Shown in pieces: positions 1-12,628 of a stretch of 64,000 nucleotides of DNA. Below the pieces are notes generated by a model. The model was given only the letters and a program-made list of their open reading frames with translations. It made no database searches and was not told where the DNA came from. How positions within the stretch are numbered: the stretch's first letter is position 1; every line of letters begins with the position of its first letter. The position numbers and the translations under genes were made by a program. This DNA comes from Pleodorina starrii (Eukaryota; Chlorophyta; Chlorophyceae; Chlamydomonadales; Volvocaceae), in contig BRXU01000013.1 of assembly GCA_030267565.1 (NCBI GenBank), positions 1,466,001 to 1,530,000 on the forward strand. The letters run 5' to 3'.

Positions 1-2
1 CC

Positions 3-3000
3 CGGCCGTCAAAAGCTGCCGCTGGAACCGCTGGGCTGAAACGGAGCCGTGAACGCAAAGCCCAGAGCAAGCAGCTTTCCACCAGCGGCCACACGGGCGC
101 TGCTGCGGCGGCAGACGATCAAACCTCCAACAGCTCAACCAACTGCCTAACCACCGCCAGTGCAACCACGGCTGTGACCACAGGACCGCACGTGCCCGCA
201 AAGTCACGGAGACAGAGTCCGGTTGCCGGTGATCCGCTGGACGTTTCACGAATTGGCGCGGCGGCAGCACCAAGTGGAAACGAATTCGCGGGTCTAGCGG
301 CCACATCACTAACACCGCCGCAAAACCCAGTTCAGGCAGGCGAACATGTCGATGAAGGCCCGGTCGTCGTGGGAACTGTCTCGCCTATTGACCAACCGCG
401 GGGGAGGCAGTCACCTGCCAACGCAGCGACGCAGCAAAGCCGGCCCCAACCCGCGCCAAGCTCGCTGCCCGTGGCTGCACGCGGTCCCCAAGCCGCCTCC
501 GGCGCCCCGACATCGCCAACGACGCGGGGACTGGCAGGGCGAAATCAGCAGGCGGGACTGGACACCGCCGCATGGCCCGGGCACGCTCTTGCGCCCACCA
601 CGGGGGAGCCCGCCACGGCCACCACGGCGATGACCCGTGGGTCGCTCAGACAGGGCGACAGCCCCTCAGCCAAACCAGACACCATCAGGCCAACGCGACA
701 AACTACCAGCGGTGGCAGCAACAGCGGCAACAGCGGCAGCAGCAACAGCAGCAACAGCGGCAGCAGCAACAGCAGCAACAGCGGCAGCAGCAACAGCAGC
801 AACGGCGGCGGAGAAGGTATGAATGGTCCCAGCGGCGGCGCAGTCGCCTTCCGCCCTTCAGGCAGTAGCGCTGATGCGCGAGCCGGCACGACGTCCAGCG
901 GCAGTGGCAGACCCGACGGCAGCAGCAGCAGCAGAGGTGGCGTCGTCCTGCCTGCGGCAGCGGCTCCCAGCCTGGAAGGGGCCCGGCGCGCGGCGGTGAT
1001 GTGGCAGTGGAAGCAGCTCATGGAGCCCCGCCAGGGTCCGCAAGGGCCCCTAGCACCGGGCCCCAATCCCAGTCGCGTACCACCGGTCGCGGCCTCTGGT
1101 GTAGCGCCCGCACCAGCGCCGCCAGCTCCAGCTGCCGCGACCAACTCGGGCAGCGCGAACGTTGCCAGCGCCGCCACTGCTGCGGGCGCTCCTCCCACCA
1201 GCAGTCTGCAGTTTCCCAAACCCGTCTCTGCTGGTCCGCATCGTGTACTGCAAGTTCCGGGGCTGCGCGCACCGCCGCTGTCGCCGCCGGCGGTGCCGAA
1301 CGCAGCGACTGGAGAGCCGGCCGCGGGCCACGTTGCGGCGGCAGCGGTGATGGCGGCAGCGGCCCCGCCTGCAGCTCGCGTGCCGAAGGAGCTGCTGCCG
1401 TTGACGCTCCAGGGGCGGATCTCGCTGATGGAAGCAGCCATGACGGCGGCGGCGGCGGTAACGGAGGCAGCAGCAGCACGCCGGCCCTTGAAGGTTAGCG
1501 GCGGCGGTGGCGGCGCCACAGCTCAGGAGCGCGCCGAGCGGCCAGCTATAGCGGCGCGTAAGGCGGCGGCAGGTGTTGCACTGGCTGGCGCTGCCGCCAC
1601 GACGGCGCAAGGCATCTGTATCACTGGCGGCACCGCTGCCTCCCCAGCTGGCGGGGACAAGGCCGCGATGCCAGGTTCAGCGGCGGTGGCAGACGCAGGT
1701 CAGGGCACCGGCCCGGCACTGGCAGCGACGGCTGCCCAGGCACCAACAGCGGCGATGACAGCAGTATCAACAGCAGTAGCTACAACTAGCAGGCGCGAAC
1801 CAGTCGGTGTTGGAGCCGCTGCCTCGGGCAGTAGGAAACCGTCCCATGGGTCAGACGACTCTAAAACCACCACCGAAATCACAGCAGCGCCCGCCGATAC
1901 GCCGCAGGGTCCGATCCCGCCGCGCAATGACGCGAGGGCGCAGGGCGCTTCGACAGCGGCCGCGACTTCGCTGGTTCCGGAGCTGTCGGCGGCGCGGAAG
2001 CTGCTGGCCCGGCTGGCCCGCTACATCCCCACAGGCCGCGAAGACGGGCCCGCGCTTCTGGCGCCGTACCAGCGCTATCAGTACGGCCCGTACCAGGAGG
2101 CCGCAGCGGCGGCGGCGGCGCACCCGGAGCTGCTGCTGCGGCCGCAGGGGCTGCAACAGCTGTCGTGCATCACGGCGGCCTATGCCGCCGCGGGTCACCG
2201 GCACGAGCCGTTCTTGCGCGCGCTGTCGGCGATGGCGGCGGAGAAGATGGCGGCGCCGCGCGCGCAGCGCGGCGCCGGACGAAGTGCGTCGTCGAAGACG
2301 GCTCGCGGCGCCGCGGCGGCGCCAGCGACGCCGTCGGCGGCAGCGCCACTGACCTTCCGTACCGCCTGCGTGATGCTGACGGCACTGGCGCGGCTGCGCT
2401 ACCGCGACGCCGGCCTGACGGCGCAGCTGGGCCGCTGGCTGGCGGCGGCGCTGCGCTCCGGAACCGTGTCCCCGCGCGCCAAATGGAAGGGAACGTGGCT
2501 GGCGGCGGCGCTGTGGGCTTACGCAACGTTGGAGCGCATGGCGGCGAGGGAGGACGCCGTCGCCGTTCGCGGACCGGCGGCGGCCCCGGCGGCGGATGCA
2601 TCCGCTGCTGGGGCGGTGCTGTTCTCGGAGGCAGCGGAGGCCATTCGCGTGGATCCGGGCTGGCTGTACCTGATGGACTGCCGGGAGGCTCTGTGGGCCC
2701 TGTGGGCGCTGAAGGTCGCCGCTGCCATGTATGGCCCGACGGCGGGAGAACGGGCGGCGGCGGCGGCGGTAGTCCCGGCAGCGGCGGCGGCCCGGGTTCC
2801 GTACACTCCGCAGCCGCTGGTGGAGTTGCAGCTGCTGGAGCGGGCTGCGTCTCAGGTGGGGGGCTGGAGTCCTGGACATGAAGGCGGTGGGCATGGGATG
2901 AAGCGCGAAGTAGGGAACCCCGCTCTCGCCCTGAAGTGGGGGATCTTGCTCGCGTGATAGTAGGGAAAGGGACTCCGCTCGGCCGCGCCGAGCTCCGCCT

Positions 3001-6000
3001 CGCACCGTCCCGGTGCGCAACCATGAGGTGCATGCAAATAGGTTTGCTTCCTGGGGTAGTGAATGGTGTCGGCGGTCCGAGCCTCGCGGCACGTTTCGCG
3101 GCCTGTGTGATACCTTTACTTTTCTCTCGGCTGGCGCCTTGCGTCCTTCCTCCGGTCCTTCGGTCCGCCTTTCCGCCCATCGATCCGTCTGCCAAACGAT
3201 GCCTTCCAGCGGCCCTCCTCGCCTCCTTTGCGCTCCACCCTGTCCGCCCCCCGGGCCGTTTTCTTTTACCCCTCAGTTGGACCAACTGGATCCCGGCCAA
3301 CTGGCGGAGGCTTACGCGGTTGCGGCGGAGGCGGGTTTCGGAGCGGATGGCGACATGCTGGCGGCGCTGCGGCGCTGCACCCTGGCGCGCGTGGCGGCGG
3401 TGCGGCCGCAGTCGCTGTCCGTCATGGTGGCGTCACTGGCGGTGATGCAGGTACGGTAGATGGATGTGCGGGTGTGTGTGTGTGGTGGGCGCGACTGGTG
3501 ATGCAGGTAGATGCGTTGGTGGGTGGGTGGGTGGCGGTTGCGACGCGTTGCTCTGCATGGGAAGGAGCGGATCCGTGGGCGCAGTTGCGGCGGGGCGTTT
3601 GCGCCTGTGCCCGTATCCGGTCGCAATGTATTTGCAGGAGGCCGGGTGATTGTGTTGCGCTGTACGAGACACACGCCAGGCCTCCGATATGCGGGCTTCT
3701 GGGCCTCTGGGGGCCGTACAGACCCTCTGAGGGGTGTGTCGCATCGCCTGGGGGGCCGCCCGGCGTTACAATTCCGTCATGCAGTACTGAACTGATGCCG
3801 TACTTAACCCTTTCCTAAACCGTAGGTCCGGGACGTCGCCTGGCTGTCGGCCCTCGCTGCCGCCTGCCGGAACCAGATGATCAACATGAAGGCGGAGCAG
3901 GTACGACACCGTACGGACGCTGGTGCGACACTGCAGGCCTCCCGCGCCCCGCAAGGTTGCTTCTTGCTTGCCGAGTCGCTCTGCGCCAGATGTGCACCTC
4001 AAATGCCAAATGCATGCCGCTGCCGCTGCCCATGCCGCCATCAACCCAGGTTTACATCGTCATCTCACGATGTTCCCCGCCCTTCTTGTGCGCAAATTAC
4101 CCGTTCTGGGTCATCTATGCCTTGACTCAGCTGTGCTGGCGGACCGCATGCGTGCATCCCACCTGCCAGGCCAGTTGGCCGTCGCCCTCGCGCGCGCCGC
4201 CTGCACACGCATCTCAATGGCTGCACCGCGCCGCACCTCGACATACTTCGCCCGCTGTTCCGCCCGCTGCTCTACCGCAGATCGTGGTCGTGCTGCACAG
4301 CTTCGCGGCCGCGCTGCGCTTCTACTACCTGCCCCTCTTCCACGCCGCCGCCGTGATGTGCACGCTGCCCGGCTTCGCACGGCTGGGTGCCATGCCGGCG
4401 GGCGACGTGGTGCGCCTGGCGGCGGCGTATTCGGCTGTGGGGCACTACGAGGCCATCCTGCTGCGCCGCACGGTGAGGAATCCCTCAGTAGGAGGCTGGT
4501 ACCGTTACTACCGTACTGTACCCCGGGTACCCAGGCGTTGGTGTGGAGGGCTGTTGGGATCACGGGGGGCCACGCCGGGGGCCCTGGATGGCGCTGGCTT
4601 GCTTTGAAACCGGCCTCTGAGCCCGACCTCGCCACAACCATTCTCGGGTCGTCAGTGGCTGAGGTCTGATTGCTTCCTCACCCGCGCCCTCTCCCTCATC
4701 CGCGCCCTCTCGCCCTCGCCGACGCCGCAGGCCGAGCGCATACTGACCCTTGGGTCGGCGGCCACCGCCTGGCAGCGCGCCAACGTGCTGCAGTCCTGCT
4801 CGCGTCTCGCCTACCGACACAACCCTCTTCTGCGTGCCGTGGCTGCCGAGGCCTTCGCCCATGCTGCGCCCTCAGCGACGTCGCCGCTGGCCGCCGCTGC
4901 AGCGGCGGTGCCGGCGGCGTCGGGGCCCGCAAACGCGCTCGCGGCGCTGCCGCCCGCGCAGTTGGCCGCAGTGGCTGCGGCCTGCGGGCAGCTGCAGTTC
5001 CGCCCGCCGGGGATGCTGCGCGCGCTGCACGCCACGCGGGTGGTGGAGTGGCCGCGGCTGGGGCTGGCGCAGCGGGCGTCGCTCTGTTGGGCGCTGCTGG
5101 TGCTCTCAGGCGGCCTTGCGGGGGATGTGCCTGCGACCGCAGCCGCAGGGGCGGAGCCGTCGGCGGAATGCTCTGTCGCTGGCGGCGCCGCCGCCGCCGC
5201 CGCCGCTGCGCGGCGGCACCGACGGAGTGCGGAGCCTTCCTCCCAGCTCGGCGCACAGCAGCGGGATCAGCGGCAGCAACCACCAGTCCTGTCACTGCCA
5301 GCACAGCTGCAGAGGCGGCAGCAGCAGCTGCTGCTGACGGCGCTTTGCGAGTATCTCGGGGCTTTGGCCGCCACCGATTGGCGCAGCTGGCCCACATCTG
5401 ACCACCATGCGCAGCTGCTGGTGGCCTGTTCGGTGCTCACCTGGGGATCCCTGCAGCAGCAACAGCAGCAGCAGACACTGCAGCAGCAGCAACCGAATCA
5501 ACCGGAACAGCAGCAGCAGAAGCGGGAGGTGGGCGGGAACTCTGGGCCCCAGCCATCGTCACCGGCTGCGGCAACGGCTGCAGTGGAAGCTGCTCCCACC
5601 GGCGGTGCAGCCGGTGGTTGTGAAGGGAGCCGGTTCACGTGGGCCGCGTCGTCGCCGGCTCTCCGCGCCGCGGTTGAGCGCCTTCCCGCCGCCGCGATGC
5701 GGAAGGCGCTGGCGGCGCACCACCGGCTGCGGCAGGCGGTGCTGGGGCCGTGGGCGGCGGCGATAGCCGACGTCGTACGGCAGGTGGTGGAGGGCGCCGC
5801 AGCGGCGGACGCCGCCGCCGCTGCTGCCTCGGGGGTGCGTCCCTGGCTCGAGCTCGGGGGTCCTCCCCGCCGCGCCGCGGCGGCTTCTGGCGTGTCCTGG
5901 CGGGTGCGCGGCGGCACCGTGTCGCATGGGCTGCTGCTGTGCGGCGGCGCGCTGGGGATTGACGTCTGCGTTGAGATGGAGCTGGAGGAGGCCGAGGAGG

Positions 6001-6533
6001 CTGAGGAGGTGGCGGTGGCAGCATCCAGCCAGGCGGGGGAGGCCGCCGGAGACGCGACGGAGGAGGCGCGCCTTGCGGGCGAGACGCCGTGCTCCGGTGG
6101 CACCACCCCGGGCGCCATTGGTGCAGCTGTTGAGAGGGGTGAGGATGGCCGTACGGAGCAGCGGGGGGTACGGCAGCCGCGGCGGCGCCAGAGGGTCCTC
6201 ATCGCGCTGGAGCTCTGCGCGCCGCCGCCGCCGGGGGCCGGCTCCGCCGCCGGCGCCGCCGCCACCAGCGGCGGCGGCGTGGTGCGCAACTCGCGCTGGC
6301 TGCTGTCGGGTAGTGCGGCACTGCGGCGGCGGCTGCTGACGGGGCTGGGCTGGCGGGTGGTGGCGGTGCGGGAGCGGACGTGGCAGGGACTGCGCTCTCC
6401 GGAGCAGCAGCGGCGCGCGGTGGAGGCTTGGTTGCGGCGGGCGGTGCTGCAGGCCGCCGCCAACGAGGCGGCAGCCGCGGAGCGGAGCGGGGCGGCGCAA
6501 GAGGCAGCGGAGGTTCGGGGGCCCTTAACTTAA
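3..6533 (+). CDS. RAP-domain helical-repeat protein (OPR/FASTK-like), 5' partial
   Basis: Five exons read in phase: <3-2855, 3277-3450, 3826-3900, 4281-4472 and 4731-6533, about 1,699 codons visible. The frame is open to the left window edge, so the true start lies outside. The N-terminal third is low complexity, with a Ser/Asn/Gly run around 705-805 and long Ala stretches. From about 1980 onward the protein becomes helical, with Leu/Ala repeats spread over the short exons. The C-terminus (about 6285-6460) fits a RAP domain: RNSRWLLSG, a Leu/Arg helix, GLGWRVVAV, then W and RRAVEAWLRRA. In chlorophytes, RAP proteins with helical repeats are usually nucleus-encoded factors that bind chloroplast or mitochondrial RNA. 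That role is inferred from the family; the target is unknown. Individual octotricopeptide repeats could not be delimited by eye. Confidence 0.72.
705..806 (+). repeat. CAG/CAA-type trinucleotide repeat inside coding exon
   Basis: A run of AGC/AAC/GGC triplets is read in frame as an alternating Ser-Asn-Gly tract in the RAP-domain gene. The + frame shifted by one would read as polyGln. It is typical low-complexity coding sequence of volvocine algae. Confidence 0.8.
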
Positions 6534-8877
6534 CTCGGGCACTACTATCAGAGCGGCTGAGTGGTGCCTTGATCGGCTGCCTGGTTGGATGCATGGTGGC
6601 ACATCGCCTTCAGGATGCGGCCGGTCCTTCTTGGGAACGAGGGCTTTATTACAAGAAACCGGAAAACTGATTTATATCAATAGAGGCGTAAGAGCCTATG
6701 TCTTGGCTGAGCATCGGCCAGTGCGCGGCAGGCTATTTGCTTTGGTGCCGCAATGCGGCTGCAGAGACGTGCGGAGTTGGGAGGCTATGCCCGGGTGTTC
6801 ATCCTCGACTCAGCGGGATGGCAGGTCGGGCCTGTATCGCAGGAGCTCGTGTGTCCGCGGGGTGCAACTTTAAGGACGTCGTAAGTGGCCCGTCTCCCAG
6901 CGACGAGCTGCGAGGAAAGGGCAAAAGCCAGCCAGCGAGCGGGGCAGCATTGCATCTCCGGTGCAGGAGGGCGCGTGCATGTGCATCTGCGGAGCTGCAG
7001 CGGCTGGCGAGGTGTCGTCATTTAGTAATTATGATGATGATGATGTTACAAGCTTCTGTGAGCTCGTACGGCTCAAACGAACCCGAAGGCTCATGAACCG
7101 CCTCATTTAGTAAAGCCTTACGTTCAGTGGAGATATGGTACGGCACAGCGAGTGTGTGCTACGTGAACTGGTGGCGCGGGGGCTCCACGGCTGTGGCAGC
7201 ACACGCCTGCATACGGGCGGCTTGGATCGCGGGCGGAGGTGCGGTCCGAATACGAGAGGCGCAGCAGCGGTCCGTGCCATCGCCCCCGAGGCGGTATGGC
7301 GGTATGGGTGTGTGGAATCGGCATTGTGCACTTGCGGGCATGCGCTTACAAAGCGGGCCACGGCGCGACGTTGTGCTCAAACAGTGCACCAGGGCAATGA
7401 TTGGATCATATATTGAGGAAGAAACCCGGATCCTCCAAGATACACGAGCGAAGGCGAACGGCGAGCCGTCTGAGCTCCACTGTAACAAGTGCATTCTGTC
7501 TCCTGCAACACGTGCGCGGCATGTCAGGCAGTGTAATTCACGCTCTGTTGGAGTCAATAGTTCTTGTGCAGCCTGAGCGGCGTTTCGCTCTGCGAGTCTT
7601 TGCGGGTCAGAAAAATGGCATTATGTAGTGTGACCGTCGCGGATGACACCGCCAAGGCGCAATGGAAAGCACGGGTGCAACTCGCAGGGTTATCTGCACT
7701 CATTGCTTGGGATAGGCTTCCTTTTATTCGTCGCGCCGTTCCACTCCTCAGACAGGTACGGGACACAAACATCGTCGCAGATGGTCTTTTGGGGCTAACC
7801 GTTGTTATCTCAATGGCAAATCCTCGGGGCTTTGCATTATCCTGCGCTGATGTATGTTACCTTACATTATTGCTGCCCGTCGCTGCTCGAAGTATGTACA
7901 TGCCGTGGACCTGAACGTGGTTCAGCAGTGCGTGGCTTGCGAGCACGTAGAAGCCCTTAGTGCCCCCGTGGGGTTTCACATGCCTGATTATGGAGATAGT
8001 AAGCTAGATACGGCTTGAGCCTGCGTTCGGTTGCAGCTCCATGTGTCAGATTCTAGAAATCCGCCGAAATGAAGTACTGCGTGTCTGCGTCGGACCTGCA
8101 TAACTCGCAGGCGCCAGTAAGCCTTGTGGCAATGCACTATGTTGAAACTCCAATATACCTTGGGTCCTTGCATGCATCGCGGGGTCCCCACGGGTGCCCT
8201 TTCAGCGAAAGACCACAAGGATGGACGAGAGGATCCAAAAATTGATGACCAGTCTGACCAACATGGCGATGCAACTTTCACACACTCTTGACTCTTGCCG
8301 CTCAGTTTTTTCCTATTTGCAAACACGGCACGTCCATGAAATACTATGACCAGTTATTGCCAGGCTATTTTGGTCACGCATTACCAAGCCTTTTTTGCCA
8401 GGGAAATAATTGTAGAAATATACATTCCACATTTGTGATGACGACATGGGGTAACCGGGCCGACACGCGTGTCGGGTGTTGACGCGGCGGGGGCGGCTGG
8501 TGCTAGGAACCAATGGACGGCGTCGCAACGCAGACTGCACCATACAGCGACTTACTTATTCTTCATGGGTAAGCTGGATAGTTTGTCTGTCTCGGAATGT
8601 GCACGGGGAAGGGACGTATGTGCGTCGGAGGTCAGAAGGTAGCACTGTGCACGGGGCTACCTTGGATTCCATAGGTGGGTGCCCCGTGGTTCAACTAAAC
8701 AATCCTCTGCGAGTTTCCATCACACGAGCCGCTGGGTCCCACGCGGGGGTCCCACGCGCATCTCACGTGGCATCCCTCTTTTGACACTTTCACAGGGCAA
8801 TTATCTTCTTTCTTCAGGCAAGTCGTAAGGAGGCGTATGGCCGATCGTCAGGTCGGTGTTGGCGCGAAAATGGCTGA
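6534..8877. other. gene-less stretch between RAP gene and transporter
   Basis: This stretch is less GC-rich than the flanking exons and has short GAT repeats near 7030-7045. It should hold the 3' UTR of the RAP-domain gene and the promoter and first exon(s) of the ammonium transporter. No reading frame here was recognised with confidence. The only suggestive piece is a short segment ending at 8568, just before a GTAAGC donor-like site (see findings). Confidence 0.5.
7481..7485 (+). terminator. candidate TGTAA polyadenylation signal
   Basis: TGTAA is the usual polyadenylation signal in Chlamydomonas. This copy lies about 950 nt after the stop of the RAP-domain gene. It is the first one I found downstream, and the distance is long but within the range for these algae. 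Confidence 0.35.
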
Positions 8878-11800
8878 CCGTTCGGACTTTTGCCGTTGAC
8901 GTGGATGAAGGTTGGCTTCGTGTCCCTCGAGGTCGGCGTCGGGCGCTCAAAGAATGTGAAGAATATTCTGCTGAAAAACACGGTCAACATTCTCCTGTGC
9001 GCAATTGTTTGGTGGTCGGTTGGTTACGCCTTCTCCTTCGGAAGCTCTGCTGGCGGTTTCATCGGGTAAGACCCGACATGTCGCAGCATCACCTGTAGGC
9101 CCAGAGGTTGTCGGACTTGTAAGGACGGAAGCTCCCTGGTCGGGGTTTCGAGGTTCCGAGGCCACCACCGTGGTTCGCGCTTTGTTGCAACCGGGCAGCT
9201 GCCGCACTCACAACAAGCCAAGCACGTGAGCGTGTGGGGCTGTGGGCTCGTTGTTTGGTACGGAGGGAACGACTTCGCTTTGAAGACACGTAGATACCTC
9301 GCAGAAACGCAATGTGGGTTGCGGCCTGAGATCCAAGCGCCATGCTTCCGCGGGCCAACCTGAAGTGGCGGCCTAGCAAGCGGCAGCTCCCGATGGTCTG
9401 CCGCCCTACCCACTTCTGGCTAGGGATGACGTCTTTCACCGTCAGCGCCGGGCACGGCACGCGGGGTCAGGCGCCCCCTTTCGTGACGACCCCGTGCCCC
9501 TTTCGTAACCCTAACTCTCGCTCTCGCACAACAGGGTCGGCGTACATGCGGTGCAAAGGGGGGGTATCCACGTATAGGCCGGAGCAAAAGGGGTGGGGGG
9601 CAGGCGGGCAGCTGCGCCCAAGCGGTTGCATGATATGTTCCGGTGCCTCTGTGCGGCAGACACGGCGCTGCATGGCGTCTTGAATGCAAAAAGCGTCTTT
9701 GGGGCACGTCGCATTCACAGCCCCTGCGTGCCCCGGACGGGCCAGTGGCGGAACACAGCCCCGCCGCTCCAAGCTACCATCCGTCCATCCCCCTCGCCGA
9801 CCCAGATCGCTGCGCGGCAGGACCCCGAACCTCGTCAGCCCGGGACACGCCACGCCGCCAAGGCACTTCTATCCCCTCCACTCCCATCCCCTCCACGCCC
9901 TTGGCGTTACCCCCGCCCCCTCCGGACACCAAACCCGCCCCTTCCCCTCCCTCCCCTCGCCCTCAACCCCGCACCCCGCCCAACACACCAACCCTCCTCA
10001 CGTCCCTCCCCCTCTTCCCCTCTCCTCCGTTCACAGCATATCGGGGTTTTTCCACGATGGCAGCCTGGGCGCGGTCAAGATTTGGTTTTACAGCTGGACG
10101 TTTTGCCTGGCCACCGTGGCCATCGTGTCTGGCTGCCTGGCTGAACGAACCAACCTGGTGGCCTACCCGCTGCTGACGCTGCTGATGGCCTGCTGGGTGC
10201 ACCCCGTGGCGGCCCACTGGGCCTGGCAGCACGACTCGTGGCTGCTGTCCGTCAGCAGGGAGTGCCGCTTCCTGGACTTTGCGGGCGGGGCGGCGGTGCA
10301 CATGTGCGGTGAGTGGAGGGAGGGAGCGGGGGAGGGCGGGGAGCCAGGGCGAGCGGCGGCTGGGGCAGGGAGGGGCGGGTGGCGGCTTGGGCTCGTGGGC
10401 TGGGAAGGAGAGGGAGGACCCTGGGCGCGAGCGTGCGTAAGGGAGGAGACCGCATAACGTTTTATTTTTGGCATGCGACAAGACCCCGCTGGATGTGCCC
10501 TCCGAACTGGCGCTGCTGGAGGGTAGGGAGCCCACCGTAACAGCAACAAACAACTCAACAACAACTACAACAGCGAACCCCCACCACGCCAACGATGCGC
10601 CCCCTGTCCGACAAGCCATCCCTGCCTGCCTGCCTCCCGCCCCGCGTCTGCCCTCCCGCCCTGACTCGGCCCGCCGGTCCCGCTCCCTCCATTCCCCTCC
10701 GCCGGTCCAGGTGGGCTGATGGGCCTGGTGGGAGCCACCATTGTGGGGCCCCGCATCGGCCGATTCGAGGAGGGACGTGCCAAGGACATGCCCGGACACG
10801 ACGTGTCCGCCGCGGCCATTGGAACCCTGTGAGTGGGGGCGGGGCAGGGTCAGAGGCGGGGGGCGGGGCGGGGTCTGGGGCGGGGGGCAGCGGGCGGTCA
10901 GAAGAGGAACGGCGTCACTCGTGGCTACAGAGTGCAAGCCTGCCCAGCACAAGAACCATTTTCCTGGCTAGGTCGGGGCTAGGTTGACCCAAATTCCAAA
11001 CCTCGCGCCGGCTACGAAGCACTGAACCCCCCGCCCGCCCCGCCCCCGTGCGCAGCTTCCTGTGGTTTGGCTGGTTCGGCTTCAACTGCGGCACCACCTA
11101 CGTCTACCTGGGTAACATGGCCAACGCTGCCGCCGTCGCTGCCGCCACCTCCACCACCAATCTCGCCGGCTCCTCCCCTCCGCCGCCCAGCGCAACCGTC
11201 GCCGTCGCCGCCGCGCTGGCTAGCGGCCAGACGCCAGCCGACCGCGTGGCCCTCAACATGACCCTCACCGCCAGCGTCTCGGGCCTTACGGCTCTGCTGC
11301 TGAGCAGTCTGCGCTCCGGAACCGTTGACCTGGCGGTGTGCTGCAATGCGCTGCTGTCGGGGCTGGTCATGTCGACGCCCGCCGCCGGCTTCATCACGTC
11401 GTGGGCGGCGGTGGTGTACGGCCTGGCGGGCGCGGGGATATACCTGGCGGGTGCACGGCTGCTGGTGAGCGGGTCGTGAGCCGCGAGGCGGGAGGGGAGG
11501 GGACAGAGACGGGGCGGGGTGGGGAGGGCCCTGGTGCTCGGTGTCGGGAATGTGGGTTTTGGGTTTTGGTACCGCCCACCCAGGGAGGCCTGTAGCGCAG
11601 ACGCACTCATGGCAGTATCGCGGCAACGTACGGTAGTATCACAGTTAGAGTATGCCGTTATGCCAATCAGTGGTCGCGACTGCCGTGGTTTCTGTTACAT
11701 GCGCATGGTTTTACCTGCCTGCCTGTGTGTGTCGCGCGCGGCGTGAGTTCCCTGAACGCAGCGGCTTGTCAGTCACGTCACGCATTGCTGCCCCCGACTA

Positions 11801-12628
11801 CGACCCTCCTCTCCGCTTGCATGCCCCCCACACGCCAACGCCCCCAACCGGTCCCAACGCGCAAACCTAAACAACGCTCGTTCGCCGGTATCGTGCTCGC
11901 AGCTGCGCATGCACGTGGACGACCCCCTGGAGTCCTCCGTGGTTCACTTTGCCTGCGGCACCGCCGGCACGCTGCTGCTGGGTTTCCTGGCCCGACCCAC
12001 CTACGTGGCGCAGCTGACGGGCTACAACTGCGGCGGACTGGTGTACGGCGGCCGGAAGGGGGCGCTGCTGCTGGGGCTGCAGGTCCTAGGTGGGTTTGGC
12101 GGCGGGGGCAGGCGCTTGGGCGTAATGGCCGATGGGAGGCCGAGAGGAAGTCGGGAGCGTGGCAGCGGGCAGGCTTGGGCTGCGGGTGCGGGTTGGGCTG
12201 GGGTGCAGTCTGGTCATGGAGGGAGGGTGCGATGTGATCAGGGGAGTGTGGAGACGAGGAGTAAGGGAGAAGCGGAAGCAGGTGCTGCGCCCCACCTGCT
12301 CTACAGTGACGAAGGGGGAGCGACTCTTTGAGGTGTGAGCAAGGGGCCCGGCCTCGTTTCGGGGCTATCCAGCTGCGTGGGCCTCCTGCCCTGCCCTGCC
12401 CTTCACCCGGGCCTCGCCCTCCCCCCGACCTCCCTCGCAGGCGTGGTGTCCGTCGCCGCCTGGACGGGCATCTTCTCGGTGCTGGCCTTTTGGCTGCTGC
12501 GCCGCACCGGGCGACTGCGAGTGGACCAGGTGACGGAGCTGGCGGGGCTGGACAACATGGAGCACGGGGGGCCAGCATACCCCGAGTTCAACCTGGTGCC
12601 CTACAACACGGGCAGCGGCGAGCGGTGA
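8878..12628 (+). CDS. AMT: ammonium transporter (AMT family), 5' end unresolved
   Basis: Six exons join in phase: 8878(or later)-9065, 10037-10308, 10711-10828, 11056-11464, 11903-12089 and 12441-12628. The first visible exon reads KVGFVSLEVGVGRSKNVKN, then a helix ending SVGYAFSFG; this matches TM1-TM2 of AMT proteins. Later exons carry the AMT hallmarks: SGCLAERT, the HP(V)xxHWAW segment, DFAGGAAVHMCGG with the conserved Asp and His of the pore, GPRIGRF, the FLWFGWFGFNCG helix with its gating Phe, and DDPLESSVVHFACGTAGT with the second pore His. The tail GLDNMEHGGPAY is the AMT C-terminal regulatory motif. It would move ammonium across the plasma or plastid membrane. An in-frame stop at 8875-8877 means the start and most of TM1 must lie in an upstream exon not identified, or the copy is 5'-damaged. 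No other broken motif was seen. Confidence 0.85.

Noticed and set aside
545..1519. Long minus-strand frame opposite the RAP-domain gene
   Set aside because: It is the antisense shadow of GC-rich low-complexity coding sequence and shows only Leu/Pro runs with no domain.
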